NCBI GenBank assembly: GCA_024278215.1
Contig: JAJRTR010000072.1
Span: 1-38,561 of the forward strand
Length of the DNA: 38,561 bases
Source of the DNA: a bacterium
GTDB taxonomy: Bacteria; UBP15; UBA6099; JAJRTR01
Reading direction: 5' to 3'
The notes under the pieces are model-generated. The model saw only the letters and a list, made by a program, of their open reading frames with translations, was not told where the DNA came from and ran no database searches. A program made the position numbers and the translations under genes. Shown piece after piece: positions 15,372 to 24,868 of the stretch; position 1 is the stretch's first letter; every line of letters starts with the position of its first letter.

Positions 15372-16673
15372 TTAAAGATTAAACCTGAGAATAAACTGGA
15401 CTGTCTGGTACATAATAGCGAGGTCGAGGAGAGGCGAATAATTGTAAATGTAAAGCAGGTCGTACATGAGTTTTATAGACGGGTCGGACTCATAATCGCC
15501 GTTGACCTGGGCGTGGCCCGTGATGCCGGGTAGCACCTTCTTCCTTTCGGAATATCCGGGATGAGTACGCTCGAACTGTTCGACGAAAACGGGTCTTTCC
15601 GGCCGCGGCCCTACAAGGCTCATTTCACCTTTGAGCACATTTATCAGTTGCGGAAGCTCGTCGAGCTTATATCGGCGCATAAAGTCGCCGATGGATGTGA
15701 CGCGCGGATCGTTTTCCGTCGACAGCATGGGTCCTGTTCTCTTTTCGGCATCCTTGATCATTGTGCGAAATTTGATGATATTAAATATCCGTCCGTTGCA
15801 TCCCACTCTCGGCTGAGTGTAAAAGACAGGCCCGGGCGACGTCGCTTTCACAGCAATCACCAACACGACAAGCAGGGGCGACAATATGACCAGCACAAGT
15901 GCTGAAATCGTGAAGTCCATAAGGCGTTTCATGAGAAACAACCGCCCGATGATGGTCTTGTGCGAAAGAGAAATGAGGGGAATATCTCCAAGAACGATAT
16001 GGTGTTTCGCGCCGGTGACAATGTGCGAAAGCTTGGGCATCAACAGAAGTATAACATCGGGATACTTGAGAAAAAGATCGAAAGCACGGTCCTGCGCGTT
16101 TGCCACTCCATCGGTGATAAGCACGCAATCCGCTTCCTTTTGCTTTAAAATACGATTCAGTTCGCTTTCATTTTCTTCCGGTATTGTCGCAGTCGGTTTA
16201 TATTGTTGTGTCTCACTGTTCATATACTTTTCGATATGGTCGAAACGCTCGGGACGTCCGTATATTACCGTTCTACGAACAGGAAGCCCCCTGAGAAAGC
16301 GCAGGTGTACAAAGATACGCCAGAGGCTGAACAGCAACAACATCAGCAGGTAACTGAGTAAAATTACTGTGCGCGGAAACGCGAATTCGCGAATAAAAAA
16401 TGTCAGTGCCATTACACCGACTATGCAAAGTCCGACCGAGGAAAATACTTTAAAGAATATTGATATGGTGTCATCTGTTTCATCAAAATCATACAGGCCC
16501 TGGATGTAGCAGATAACAATGAAAATAATGGTAATGTAGATAGTCGAATTAAGATAAGCATTCAGGTTGCGCTGCGGGACGCCGTGGTAGAACCTGATGG
16601 AAAAGACCGCGATGAAGCACAGGTTCAGAAGTATCGCGTCACAAATGAGGACAAATGTCGGTTTTTTCAGCAT
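15372..16673 (-). CDS. Polyprenyl-phosphate sugar phosphotransferase (WbaP/WcaJ/EpsL type)
   Basis: 433 residues. Four membrane helices in the first 120 residues are followed by a Rossmann-like middle part ([13 protein letters not shown], about 183-195) and, after another helix (about 252-275, [19 protein letters not shown]), the catalytic bacterial sugar transferase domain: [18 protein letters not shown] (288-305), the Asp-Glu pair of [20 protein letters not shown] (335-354), GPRPERPVF and [12 protein letters not shown]. Enzymes of this form move a hexose-1-phosphate from a UDP-sugar to undecaprenyl phosphate, the first step of exopolysaccharide or O-antigen units. No other polysaccharide cluster genes are in the window apart from the GT2 gene. 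The sugar cannot be told from sequence alone. Confidence 0.92.
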   Translation of the reverse strand: MLKKPTFVLICDAILLNLCFIAVFSIRFYHGVPQRNLNAYLNSTIYITIIFIVICYIQGLYDFDETDDTISIFFKVFSSVGLCIVGVMALTFFIREFAFPRTVILLSYLLMLLLFSLWRIFVHLRFLRGLPVRRTVIYGRPERFDHIEKYMNSETQQYKPTATIPEENESELNRILKQKEADCVLITDGVANAQDRAFDLFLKYPDVILLLMPKLSHIVTGAKHHIVLGDIPLISLSHKTIIGRLFLMKRLMDFTISALVLVILSPLLVVLVIAVKATSPGPVFYTQPRVGCNGRIFNIIKFRTMIKDAEKRTGPMLSTENDPRVTSIGDFMRRYKLDELPQLINVLKGEMSLVGPRPERPVFVEQFERTHPGYSERKKVLPGITGHAQVNGDYESDPSIKLMYDLLYIYNYSPLLDLAIMYQTVQFILRFNL

Positions 16674-16739
16674 AACTTCGATTTCTGCTCAATCCATATC
16701 CCGCTTGCAAGTCGTTACCGCCGGACTATATATGAAGAA

Positions 16740-18401
16740 TTACAACCACTTATTCGTTATCGGCATTCTCCTGCCGGAGCCGAAAGATTTACGTTTTATC
16801 TTTATGCCCTGCGGCATCTGGCCGCGCTTGAATTCCGCGATCTTGTACATGCGCACTACCCTTTTCACTGTCCCGGCGTCGTGTCCCCTGCGTATAATCT
16901 CCTCCGGGTTGCGCCGCTCTTCGACGAGTAATTTAAGTATCGGGTCGAGGTCCTCATACTCGGGCAGTGAGTCCGAATCCTTCTGTCCCGGCGCGAGTTC
17001 GGCGGACGGCGGTTTTGTAATTATGTTTCTCGGGATAATTTCTTCGTCCCTGTTGATATACCTCAACACATCGTAAAGTTCGGTCTTGAAAAGGTCGCCC
17101 GGAACATTCTTTCCGCCCGCGCCGTCACCGTACAGTGTCCAGTAGCCGACAGACAATTCCGATTTATTACCTGTCGTGCAGACAAGTTTCTTATACTTCA
17201 TCGAGATTTTCATCAGTATCTGCATTCGGCATCTCGCCTGCTCGTTTTCCTCGGCGACGCCGAACTCCGTTTTTCCGAAAGCTTCTTCGAATGTTTCGAG
17301 CCCTGCGTTATATATCTTCTCTATCGGGATCACATGGTGCTCGACGCCAAGGTTTTCCGCGAGTTGCGCGGCATCGGATTTGCTGTGGTCCGACGAGTAC
17401 ATGGACGGCATCGAGACGCTGACAACATTTTCAGGGCCGACAGCGAGGGACGCGATATAGACGGTGTAGGCTGAATCCGCGCCACCGCTCGAACCGACGA
17501 CAACACCGTCAAAAAAGCCGCCCTTTTCGATGTAATCTCGCAGGTTCAGGACATGCGCCCTTATGATCTCTTCTTCGGTGCAAAGATCAGCATCGACACC
17601 GGTGGGCGCGCCCTCCCGGTTATTGTCGAATTCCGCATAAGCGAGGTCGGCGGCGAATGCTGCGCCTCTTGCGACCATCACTCCTTTCGCGTCGACGGCG
17701 AAACTCCGCCCGTCGAACACAAGCTCGTCCTGGCCGCCCGCCATGTTTACATAGACAAGCGGCACGCCATGTTTGTTCACCGCATCGACGGCGAGCGTCT
17801 CTCTTTTCTTGTTTTTACCGATAAAAAACGGTGAAGATGAGAGGTTGACGATCAACTGTGCACCTTTTTCAACAAGCCGTCCGGTCACATCATAACCGTA
17901 GTACTCGCTCCATAAGTCCTCGCATATCTCGACACCAAGCTTGAGCGTTCTCCCACCGGCAGTCACTTCCACCGGCGCAATATCTTCTTTCTCCCCCGGT
18001 CGGAAATATCTTTTTTCATCAAAAACATCGTAACCCGGCAGCAGTGTTTTCCAGACTTTTCGTACAATCTTTCCGCCACACAAAACAGCCGCACAGTTGC
18101 CACGCCAGGGCGTACCTTCTTCGTCGAGGCGGTCTTCGTCGGGTATGTCTATAAATCCGACAACCGCAACGATACCTTTCGCGGCGGGTGCCGCCATCTC
18201 CTCGAGCACAGCTATGTTTTCCGCGACAAAACCCTCTTCGTACAGCAGATCATAAGTCGGGTATCCGGTGATAGCCATTTCAGGAAACACGATTATGTCC
18301 GCGCCCGCTTCCGCGGCAGTTTTTATATTCCGGACAATCTTCGCGCCGTTTTCCCTGAGCGCCCCGACAGTCGGGTTCATCTGCGCCATCGCCACTTTCA
18401 T
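16740..18401 (-). CDS. nadE: Glutamine-dependent NAD(+) synthetase
   Basis: 553 residues, the two-domain form. The N-terminal nitrilase-type amidase (1 to about 265) has the triad Glu41 (FPEMAITGYP), Lys118 (WKTLLPGYDVFDE) and Cys160 (GVEICEDLWS), and releases ammonia from glutamine. The C-terminal synthetase has the ATP pyrophosphatase loop GSSGGADSA (303-311), MPSMYSSDHSKSDA, TGNKSELSVGYWTLYGDGAGG and LFKTELYDVLRY. It amidates deamido-NAD to NAD in the last step of NAD synthesis. GGGAG lies ten bases before the ATG. It follows the cysteine desulfurase (116 bases) and precedes the sugar transferase (66 bases), all on the same strand. High confidence. Confidence 0.97.
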   Translation of the reverse strand: MKVAMAQMNPTVGALRENGAKIVRNIKTAAEAGADIIVFPEMAITGYPTYDLLYEEGFVAENIAVLEEMAAPAAKGIVAVVGFIDIPDEDRLDEEGTPWRGNCAAVLCGGKIVRKVWKTLLPGYDVFDEKRYFRPGEKEDIAPVEVTAGGRTLKLGVEICEDLWSEYYGYDVTGRLVEKGAQLIVNLSSSPFFIGKNKKRETLAVDAVNKHGVPLVYVNMAGGQDELVFDGRSFAVDAKGVMVARGAAFAADLAYAEFDNNREGAPTGVDADLCTEEEIIRAHVLNLRDYIEKGGFFDGVVVGSSGGADSAYTVYIASLAVGPENVVSVSMPSMYSSDHSKSDAAQLAENLGVEHHVIPIEKIYNAGLETFEEAFGKTEFGVAEENEQARCRMQILMKISMKYKKLVCTTGNKSELSVGYWTLYGDGAGGKNVPGDLFKTELYDVLRYINRDEEIIPRNIITKPPSAELAPGQKDSDSLPEYEDLDPILKLLVEERRNPEEIIRRGHDAGTVKRVVRMYKIAEFKRGQMPQGIKIKRKSFGSGRRMPITNKWL

Positions 18402-18517
18402 TTCTCAAATCTCCCTGTCCACATAATTAATATCATCGTATCAGTGCCGAACTTGTGTGTTTCTGAAAAAGGAAACCTGATTTCGACAGGCAATGTGAGA
18501 GCGCGCCGGAATCGGAC

Positions 18518-19699
18518 CTACCTGATCAGATGTTCTGGTGTGATAGGCGACATATTCCTGAATTTCTGTACAATAGCAGGCAACAGTTCGATCACCCTCT
18601 CGACATGCTCCGGCTCGTTGCAGCGGCCAAGCGACAGGCGCAGAGAACCATTGGCGTCCGACATCGACCTGCCGACAGCCATGAGCACATGCGAAGGACC
18701 GGCGGTGCCCGAAACACAGGCTGACGCGGTCGAACCGACCACACCCGCGAGGTCAAGCGCAAGCAACACGGATTCACCTTCGACATATCTTATGCAAATA
18801 CTCATATTATTGGGAAGCCGCCTCTCGCGATGCCCGTTTACGACCAGCTCCGGAATCGCATCGAGGATACCGTCGAAAAGTCTGTCCCGCATCGGCGTCA
18901 GCTTCGCAATTCGATCCGCGCCTCTTTCTTTCGTGAGTTCCGCCGCCCTGCCGAAACCCGCGATGCACGGTACATTCTCCGTGCCGGGCCGACGCTCCGA
19001 TTCCTGCGCACCGCCGTAAAACATCGGTTCAATCCGAGTGCCCCTTCTCATATAGAGCGCGCCGATGCCCTTGGGACCATACATTTTATGCGCTGTAAAA
19101 CTTACCAGATCAAGATTCAGCGCGTCGACGTCGACGTCTATTGCGCCTACAGTCTGCGCGGCGTCGGAGTGGAAAAGAACATCGGCCTCCCGCGTAATCT
19201 TTCCAATCTCTGATAGTGGTTCGACCGTGCCGATTTCATTATTTGCGTGCATTATCGAAACGAGCACCGTGTCGGCGCGCAACGCCTTTCTGACATCGTC
19301 CGGATCGACAATGCCGTCGCCGTCCACAGGCAGTTCCGTTACATCCCAGCCGAGTTCCTGCAGTCGACGGCACGCCATAAGCACCGCATGGTGCTCGATG
19401 GAACTTGTAATGATATGCCTGCCCTTCGACTCATGCGCCCGTGCGATGCCGAACACAGCCCAGTTGGCCGATTCCGTGCCGCCGCTTGTGAAATAGACCT
19501 CCTCGGGGCGGGCTCCGATCAGGTCTGCAACCCGCTGCCGCCCGGTCGCTACCGCATACTTCGCTTCCTGCCCCATACCGGAAAGACTCATCGCACTCGC
19601 GAATTTCACATCCAGATACGGTTCCATAGCTTCCTTCACTTCAGGGTGAAGCGGAGTCGCCGCCGCATGATCCATATAAATTATTTCATCTTTGCTCAT
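18518..19699 (-). CDS. Cysteine desulfurase (IscS/NifS group)
   Basis: 393 residues, a class V PLP enzyme that takes sulfur from cysteine for Fe-S clusters or thio-modifications. Signatures: IYMDHAAATPLHP opening (7-19), FTSGGTESAN (70-79), SSIEHHAVL with His104, HANNEIGTVEP (151-161), HSDAAQTVG (177-185), the PLP-lysine FTAHKMYGPKGIG with Lys205, and the mobile-loop Cys328 in GSTASACVSGTAGPSH. The loop has the longer NifS/IscS form (group I). Stands at the head of the nadE strand run with GGGGAG seven bases before the ATG. No iscU or nifU lies beside it, so whether it serves cluster assembly or tRNA thiolation is open. Confidence 0.95.
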   Translation of the reverse strand: MSKDEIIYMDHAAATPLHPEVKEAMEPYLDVKFASAMSLSGMGQEAKYAVATGRQRVADLIGARPEEVYFTSGGTESANWAVFGIARAHESKGRHIITSSIEHHAVLMACRRLQELGWDVTELPVDGDGIVDPDDVRKALRADTVLVSIMHANNEIGTVEPLSEIGKITREADVLFHSDAAQTVGAIDVDVDALNLDLVSFTAHKMYGPKGIGALYMRRGTRIEPMFYGGAQESERRPGTENVPCIAGFGRAAELTKERGADRIAKLTPMRDRLFDGILDAIPELVVNGHRERRLPNNMSICIRYVEGESVLLALDLAGVVGSTASACVSGTAGPSHVLMAVGRSMSDANGSLRLSLGRCNEPEHVERVIELLPAIVQKFRNMSPITPEHLIR

Positions 19700-19767
19700 G
19701 TCCTGCTCCCCATCCTGTATATTGCAAACCGCAATACATTATACAGACCATTTCCGGGCATATAAAT

Positions 19768-19887
19768 AGTGGCTGAACGAAAACCTGCTCCTGCCGGAAT
19801 ATACGCAAAGTGCCCGCTATCTTCGTTTGCACTTTTCGTATATACTTCCTTCGCTGACAGTCCTTTCAGGGTCTGCATTCAGCCACT
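19768..19887. repeat. R5 family element, complete copy (120 bp)
   Basis: AGTGGCTGAACG (19768-19779) and the inverted TGCATTCAGCCACT end (to 19887) form 10-bp perfect terminal repeats (AGTGGCTGAA/TTCAGCCACT). A truncated second copy starts at 8966. The end joins directly to an R1 end fragment. Confidence 0.7.
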
Positions 19888-19925
19888 AACCCGCATATTT
19901 CACGAATGCGGGTGAAAAACCGGGA
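19887..19925 (+). repeat. R1 left-end fragment
   Basis: TAACCCGCATATTTCACGAATGCGGG followed by GAAAAACCGGGA is the first 39 bases of R1 (compare copy C). The rest of the element is missing. It abuts the R5 copy so closely that the two share the final T. Confidence 0.65.
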
Positions 19926-19957
19926 TAGTTATTGTTTTACCGTTACTGTATTGCGTT

Positions 19958-20419
19958 TCATAATTGAAAAGACCGGCCTTCGAGCTTTTCGCATTTTGCA
20001 ACGATTCCTTCGGGGATATTCGTCCTTCTGGTGTTGTTGTAATCGAAGAATACAGTAATGCAGTCACCTTTTGCGACAACACATTTCTGCCCATGGCTCA
20101 CCGCGAGGAATTCCATACGCCACTGAGTAGGTTCGATCTTCGCGACACGCACAGCGAGGGCAAGTGTGTCGGGATATGTCACCGGTCTGACATAAGTTAT
20201 ATGCGCGTCGGCAAGTATCGGGCCGACGCCTGTTTTCCTTTTGTGTTCCCCCAGACCGAGCACATCGCCGTAACTGACACGGACATTCTCGAAATAATGA
20301 AAATATTGCACGTTATTTACATGCTGAAAAGCATCCATATCGCCCCACGCCACCGGCCAGTCGAGCACTACCGGATATTTTCTCAGCAACTTTTCAACTT
20401 TTGCGTCACGTTCCGTCAT
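19958..20419 (-). CDS. Acyl-CoA thioesterase, 4-hydroxybenzoyl-CoA thioesterase hotdog family
   Basis: 153 residues from the ATG at 20419, preferred over one at 20440 because CAGGAG (20434-20429) stands nine bases before it. A single hotdog domain: DWPVAWGDMDAFQHVNNVQYFHYFENVR (about 16-43), where GDMDAFQHVNN carries the catalytic Asp and the start of the hotdog helix, followed by ITYVRPVTYPDTLALAVRV and CITVFFDYNNTRR. Family members hydrolyse acyl-CoA thioesters in the cytoplasm (FadM/YbgC-like). The substrate is not deducible. It lies downstream of an SDR gene on the same strand, with a REP-like hairpin between. Confidence 0.85.
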   Translation of the reverse strand: MTERDAKVEKLLRKYPVVLDWPVAWGDMDAFQHVNNVQYFHYFENVRVSYGDVLGLGEHKRKTGVGPILADAHITYVRPVTYPDTLALAVRVAKIEPTQWRMEFLAVSHGQKCVVAKGDCITVFFDYNNTRRTNIPEGIVAKCEKLEGRSFQL

Positions 20420-20470
20420 ACGAATAAACTCCTGTTGCATAGGATTGGACTATTTTGGATAAGGTATTAA

Positions 20471-20498
20471 ATGGATCCCGGCTTATGCCGGAATCCAT
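20471..20498. repeat. REP-like hairpin
   Basis: ATGGATCCCGGC-TTAT-GCCGGAATCCAT is a near-perfect palindrome with a 12-bp stem and one mismatch. It sits 3' of the SDR gene and upstream of the thioesterase gene, so it may also end or stabilise the SDR transcript. Confidence 0.6.
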
Positions 20499-20589
20499 AT
20501 TTTCTGCAAGGTGCGAACCGCCCGCACAAGCGACGACTCACACAGACAGACCTCACCGGTATCCTTACATCATATCGAAAAACTGCGGC

Positions 20590-21645
20590 TTACTTGAACC
20601 ACTTGATGCGAAGCGGCTCCATGTCCTCGGATTTGATCCAGTCGGTCATTTCGATAAGTCCCACACGGCAATCCGGATACTGGAACTTGAAGCCGAGGTC
20701 TTTGAGCTTCTGGTTCGAGAAGATATAATCGAATTTCATGTAATATACAGTCGCGTCCTCGATAACCGGCCTGACGTGAGTAATATGCTTCGATACTTTT
20801 TCAGATAAATTCGCGGCGATGTGGCCGGCGGTCAATACCATCTCGAGCGGAATGTTTACATTAACCCTGATCGAAGGTTTACCAAGAAGTCCGGCGATAA
20901 GATGAAGGAAGTCGGGCAGCAGGATATTCGAGTCGTCTATCAGTGTTAACACCTCGCCGTCTACATCTTTATCCGGTGCCTCCATAAGAAACACGCCGCA
21001 ACGTGCTACGTCTTTAACATGCACAGACGGCAGCCGGGTTTCCATCTTTTCAGGCACGATCACATATTTACTGAAAGTCACAAGTTTCATAATGTTGACG
21101 AATCCGTAGCGGTTGCCCGGACCGTAGACAGGCGCGGGCCGGATCACGGTAACAGCGAAATCGCCGGCTTCTGAATACTCGAGCGCCACCTTCTCCTGCT
21201 CCAGTTTTGATATCTCGTAGGCATTGCCGGGATTTACGGGAGAGTTCTCCGTGATCGGCATCTCTTCCTGTTCGCCGTATACACCGATAGTTCCCCACAA
21301 CACCATCTTCTTGACACCGGCCTCTTTGCAGGCCTCACAAAGGTTTCGCGCTCCTTCGACATTTATCTTTCTGTTGAGTCCAAGAGGCGCCGAGTAGTCA
21401 AAGAGTGAAGCAACGTGCATCACACAGTCGACATCCTTTACTGCCGCTCCCAATGTTTCCGGTTTTGTCAGATCGCTCGGGATAAACTCAACTCCCATGT
21501 TTTCATAAAACTCCGGTTTTGCTGTCCTTTCGCCAGTTGCCAGATCGGTCGCCCTTGGCGTATAGCCTTTTTCTTTGAGCAGCTCGAGGATATACCTGCC
21601 GTTGAAACCGCCTGCTCCCGTCACCAGTACTCTGCCTTTTTTCAT
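20590..21645 (-). CDS. NAD(P)-dependent extended SDR (epimerase / 3-beta-HSD-like)
   Basis: 351 residues. The Rossmann opening VLVTGAGGFNGRYILELL has the GxxGxxG motif (10-16), followed by SDLTKPETL (57-65), CVMHVASLFDYSAP (74-87), NVEGARNLCEAC and the catalytic pair Tyr143 and Lys147 in NAYEISKLEQEK, with Thr/Gly-Thr-Ile-Gly-Val-Tyr-Gly (118-124) at the usual serine strand. VIRPAPVYGPGNRYG (about 167-181) is the typical strand after the active site. This is the extended SDR form of sugar epimerases, dihydroflavonol reductases and 3-beta-hydroxysteroid dehydrogenases; the KINVEGARNL and RPAPVYGPG wording fits the latter group better. The substrate is unknown. GGAGG precedes the ATG by six bases. 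Confidence 0.85.
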   Translation of the reverse strand: MKKGRVLVTGAGGFNGRYILELLKEKGYTPRATDLATGERTAKPEFYENMGVEFIPSDLTKPETLGAAVKDVDCVMHVASLFDYSAPLGLNRKINVEGARNLCEACKEAGVKKMVLWGTIGVYGEQEEMPITENSPVNPGNAYEISKLEQEKVALEYSEAGDFAVTVIRPAPVYGPGNRYGFVNIMKLVTFSKYVIVPEKMETRLPSVHVKDVARCGVFLMEAPDKDVDGEVLTLIDDSNILLPDFLHLIAGLLGKPSIRVNVNIPLEMVLTAGHIAANLSEKVSKHITHVRPVIEDATVYYMKFDYIFSNQKLKDLGFKFQYPDCRVGLIEMTDWIKSEDMEPLRIKWFK

Positions 21646-21787
21646 ACTGCGCCTCCATAATTATTTTATTTTCTGCTTACAGCACCTCATGCTGTAGTAG
21701 AATTCAGTTGTATCCTTAACTTCTCCGGCATAAATCCGATACTATTTCACCTGGCCCGGCAAAGCCGGAACCAAAAGGTCGCATTTT

Positions 21788-21904
21788 CGTGCCCAAACAA
21801 ATGCGGTTTGAGCACGGCACACAGAGTTTCTTCGTTCCCATGGTCATCGCACTCACACTTTGCCACACAGGGGTTCTTCGTTCACATGTTTTTCCATGGG
21901 AACG
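21788..21904. repeat. Pair of palindromic units: hairpin and 11-bp inverted repeat
   Basis: CGTGCCCAAAC (21788-21798) pairs with GTTTGAGCACG (21806-21816) at 10 of 11. Just after, CGTTCCCATGG (21833-21843) and CCATGGGAACG (21894-21904) are perfect inverted repeats. A direct repeat of TTCTTCGTTC occurs inside. Together with the R1 fragment at 21930 this occupies most of the 450-bp gap between the SDR and beta-propeller genes; no gene is seen there. Confidence 0.6.
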
Positions 21905-21929
21905 ACTGGAACTGGAAACCCCTGCATAT

Positions 21930-22020
21930 TGATGTTACCGATCCCGAGCCGCCACCGCAATGGAAGTATAATGGGCGTTATCACGATCTTCCGAATTTCT
22001 TTGCGAGAAATCCGGGATAA
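21930..22020 (+). repeat. R1 family element, right-half copy E
   Basis: From CCGATCCCGAGCCGCCACCGCAA through ATGGGCGTTATCACGATCTTCC to the terminal hairpin GAATTTCT-TTGCG-AGAAATCC and CGGGATAA it follows the right half of copy A (6587-6794). The left half is absent. Confidence 0.75.
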
Positions 22021-22024
22021 GAAT

Positions 22025-22059
22025 TCCGAGCCGCTTGCTTACGCGCGCGGCTTTTCGGA
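22025..22059 (-). terminator. Hairpin 3' of the beta-propeller gene
   Basis: TCCGA-GCCGC (22025-22034) pairs with GCGGC (22047-22051) and TCGGA (22055-22059), leaving a three-base bulge. It lies 36 bases after the stop codon at 22096 in the reading direction. There is no clear U-run, so this is only a candidate terminator. Confidence 0.35.
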
Positions 22060-22095
22060 TATAATCCTTTGCAACTGTTCTCGTGAACAGTTACG

Positions 22096-23289
22096 TCATT
22101 TGTTTCTCTTGCGTGGTGTTGAGAAAAGCACTTTCTTGTCTACTCTGAAAAGGCCTCTCATTGATACAATCCATAAATACTCATCATCGACGAGAACTTT
22201 TCGAACCTGTCTCATGGCCACTGAAATATTGTGGTTAATAACAATGGGTTTCATCGTTTTCATGTCGAAAACCGTTATCCCCATCAGGGTGCCGGCATAA
22301 AGAAAATTTTCATCTCTCGCAAGGCTCTGCACATCGTTGGTCTGAAGGCCGTCTTCTTTTGTCAACAGCGTCCATTTGTCGTCACGGTAGATCAGTAGTC
22401 CGGGATGCGTGTTGATATTGGTCACGATAAGCTTTCCGGTCTGCACATCGTTTATAATCCTGTCGCGCTCGCTTTTTTTATAGGTGTACCACCTGTCGGT
22501 TTCCTTTATGTATATTTGTATTGTGTTGCTGTTTATTTTCAGTTTATCACCGAGAATGCTGGTCCTGTCGCCGAACGTGGCGAAAGCAAGGCCGCCCGGG
22601 ATCTCGATAATATCCTTCACCAGGGCACCGCCGCCGTGTTCATAAGGCTGGAAGTAGCGGTACTCCTCGGTCAGGCTGTCGATCCTGAGTATTCCGGCCG
22701 GCACACCCAGCCACAGGCGCTTTCCGACGATAAGCATGGCGCTCACCGGTTTTGTTTTCAGCAGCTTTATCCATTTCTCGGTATGCCTGTCGATGAGTGA
22801 AACCCCTTCCCAGTCGGGACCTCCTGAGGAAGCGACGTAAAGAACGTCTTTTGTCGGGATGAAAGCCGAGCCGGGACCGGTATGTTCCAACACGCTCCAG
22901 TGGCTGAGAGAATGCCAAGCCCCGTCGGTCGTATCGAACCGGCAGATGGTGCCTGTGTTCGTGAGTCGTGCCCAGATATAGGGGGCGTCGGCTATGAGGG
23001 AAATTGTGCCGAATCCGGGACATTGCGCAGTGTACCGGTAGAAAGACCACTCGCCGGTTTGCCTGTCGTATCGGCGAAAACCACCGGCGCGCCCCACCCA
23101 CAGATACTTGTCCGTAAGTGTCATGGCCCTGGTCGGATAACCCGTGTCCACCCGTCCTGCCGAGCCCGGCGCTGTGTCGAATTCCACAACACCTTCAGGC
23201 AGTTGCGCTGCGGACGCAATGAAGCAGGCAACCGCAACTATGGCTGCAATGGAAACCATTGTAATTGATTTTGCGGTGGTTGCTCTCAT
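22096..23289 (-). CDS. Secreted beta-propeller-like protein
   Basis: 397 residues. A signal peptide or anchor (about 8-28, ITMVSIAAIVAVACFIASAA) is followed by about six or seven repeats of a blade-like pattern: ...YLWVGRAGGFRRYDRQTGEWSFY, ...YIWARLTNTGTICRFDTTDGAWHSL, ...LYVASSGGPDWEGVSLIDRHTEKWIKL, ...LWLGVPAGILRIDSLTEEYRYF, ...LLIYRDDKWTLLTKEDGLQTNDVQSL, ...LYAGTLMGITVFDMKTMKP, ...LWIVSMRGLFRVDKK. The DGLxxNDVxSL and LWxGTxxGL phrases are those of the two-component-regulator propeller repeats. It is probably exported and binds something in the envelope. No enzyme motif is seen. The start has a weak ribosome site. The next gene downstream in its direction is the SDR, 450 bases away. Confidence 0.7.
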   Translation of the reverse strand: MRATTAKSITMVSIAAIVAVACFIASAAQLPEGVVEFDTAPGSAGRVDTGYPTRAMTLTDKYLWVGRAGGFRRYDRQTGEWSFYRYTAQCPGFGTISLIADAPYIWARLTNTGTICRFDTTDGAWHSLSHWSVLEHTGPGSAFIPTKDVLYVASSGGPDWEGVSLIDRHTEKWIKLLKTKPVSAMLIVGKRLWLGVPAGILRIDSLTEEYRYFQPYEHGGGALVKDIIEIPGGLAFATFGDRTSILGDKLKINSNTIQIYIKETDRWYTYKKSERDRIINDVQTGKLIVTNINTHPGLLIYRDDKWTLLTKEDGLQTNDVQSLARDENFLYAGTLMGITVFDMKTMKPIVINHNISVAMRQVRKVLVDDEYLWIVSMRGLFRVDKKVLFSTPRKRNK

Positions 23290-23455
23290 TTATGTCACGG
23301 AGAACGGACGTTGCGCCCGGTCGTGCGCATCCCCGATTCTTTCGGCTCCTTATATCTTCACAAATTCCCGCACATCCTGTGACCGGCCTATGGATTCTCG
23401 TATTCAATCTCGCGTTTATGTTATTTGATACTGTTAAAATTACGATTCAAATTGA

Positions 23456-24868
23456 TCATTTGATTAAAATATAGTTCTCTTTCAATATCTGCTTCGCACG
23501 ATTATAGCCGCTGTTTACAAGCTTCCTCATGTAATGCGGGAAGATGTTGAAGTGGTCCATCCAGAAAATATCAGACGATGACGGCAGGTAAATATATTGA
23601 AGATTCAGGTCGATCTGCAACATTTCGCAAACTTTTTCTTCGAGGAATTCCGTAAGTGTTTTTTTGAACTTTTCTTTGTCGTCTGTGGCAAGGTCCTTAA
23701 CAATGGCTTCGAGGTCGTCCTGGAACTGCTGTGTACCGAGATAATCGTATACCTGTCTGCGGATAGAGTAGTTCGCCCATGCCGATCTGATCTTTTGAGC
23801 TACCAATATGTACGCGGATTGAATAAGGATTGTTATCAAGCCGTGCTCTACAAGCGAGCCTTTCTTCTCCTGGTATCTGTAGGGTTCCAGTGTATGAGAA
23901 ATAATGATCAGGTCGGCCCCATTCTGTCTCGGCACATGTGTGCTCAGGGTTTTCTTCACTTCGCCGTCGATAAAATATGTCTTTTCGCCTTCGATGATTA
24001 TCTTTTTAGGTCTATAGATGACAGGCAGGGCGCATGAAGCGGCGCAGGCGGTCGATATCGGCACGGTGTCTATCCATCTGTCTGCCCACGGGTCTGCCGT
24101 GTAGGGCGTTTTCTTGTGTCCGAATATCGCCTTGCGAGGCCTGTCCAGTTCGGAGGCGATTACATAAAAATCTATACCCTTCTTCCTGCGCAGCTGATGA
24201 AAATCATTTATCTCAAGGATGTCTTCAAGATATTTTTCAATCCGGTCGGTATTGGAAAAAGCCGAAAAACTCAGGAACTCACGCAGGAAGTTTTCAATCC
24301 CGAAATAGTCGACATCCGCGTAATCTTCGAGCACCTTTTCCATGCTGCCCTCGAGATCGCCGGTGCGCATGAACTCGGGAATAAACGCCCGGGCGTATTC
24401 GTTCACATCATTTACCAGTGAGCTGAAACGCTTAAGGTCGGTAAACCTCTTCAATGTGTGAAGAAGCTGTTCCATGTCCGGCACATTCGGTGGGAATACG
24501 TCATGATACGACAGTCCGTACATCTTACCCTTTTCACGCCGGGCCGGGTTTATAAAGTATCTGATGAAACTTTTATCCGCCAGGAAACGCGCTATAGTTT
24601 CGTCTGAAAAACCGTTGGTAATAAAAGCGCCGAAAAGAGAACCTGCGCTCGAGCCGACGATTTCGTCTATCTCGAATTTCGCACCGGAGCCCTTTATCCC
24701 TATACCCTCTTCCTCCAGCGCCTTGAGCACACCAAGGTGATACCATAAAGCCTTGGCCGCTCCGCCGCTGCCGACAAAGGCTATTCTGTTTTTATTCCGC
24801 AGGTCTATTGTTTCTTTCTCTTGCCCCTGCCTTGTTTGAAAAGCATCATAATCTGTTGCTATTGTAGA
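23456..24868 (-). CDS. Patatin-like phospholipase; start codon unclear
   Basis: The first usual start in frame is a GTG at 24730 (424 residues), but the same frame is open back to a TGA at 24871-24869, and the patatin oxyanion motif is encoded in that extension: IAFVGSGGAAKALWYHLGV lies at about 24784-24728. The nucleophile elbow GSSAGS follows (Ser at residue 28 from the GTG), then a Tyr-Phe-Ile-Asp-Gly-Glu segment giving the catalytic dyad aspartate. So the true protein starts near 24808 or earlier, although no ATG, GTG or TTG is in frame there: candidates are ATA (24808), CTG (24802), or a frameshift from the ATG-ATG at 24849/24846, whose frame stops at 24805. The coordinates given cover the whole open frame. 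Patatins hydrolyse acyl esters of lipids. The C-terminal half has a long DUF-like helical part. Confidence 0.8.
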   Translation of the reverse strand, partial: STIATDYDAFQTRQGQEKETIDLRNKNRIAFVGSGGAAKALWYHLGVLKALEEEGIGIKGSGAKFEIDEIVGSSAGSLFGAFITNGFSDETIARFLADKSFIRYFINPARREKGKMYGLSYHDVFPPNVPDMEQLLHTLKRFTDLKRFSSLVNDVNEYARAFIPEFMRTGDLEGSMEKVLEDYADVDYFGIENFLREFLSFSAFSNTDRIEKYLEDILEINDFHQLRRKKGIDFYVIASELDRPRKAIFGHKKTPYTADPWADRWIDTVPISTACAASCALPVIYRPKKIIIEGEKTYFIDGEVKKTLSTHVPRQNGADLIIISHTLEPYRYQEKKGSLVEHGLITILIQSAYILVAQKIRSAWANYSIRRQVYDYLGTQQFQDDLEAIVKDLATDDKEKFKKTLTEFLEEKVCEMLQIDLNLQYIYLPSSSDIFWMDHFNIFPHYMRKLVNSGYNRAKQILKENYILIK

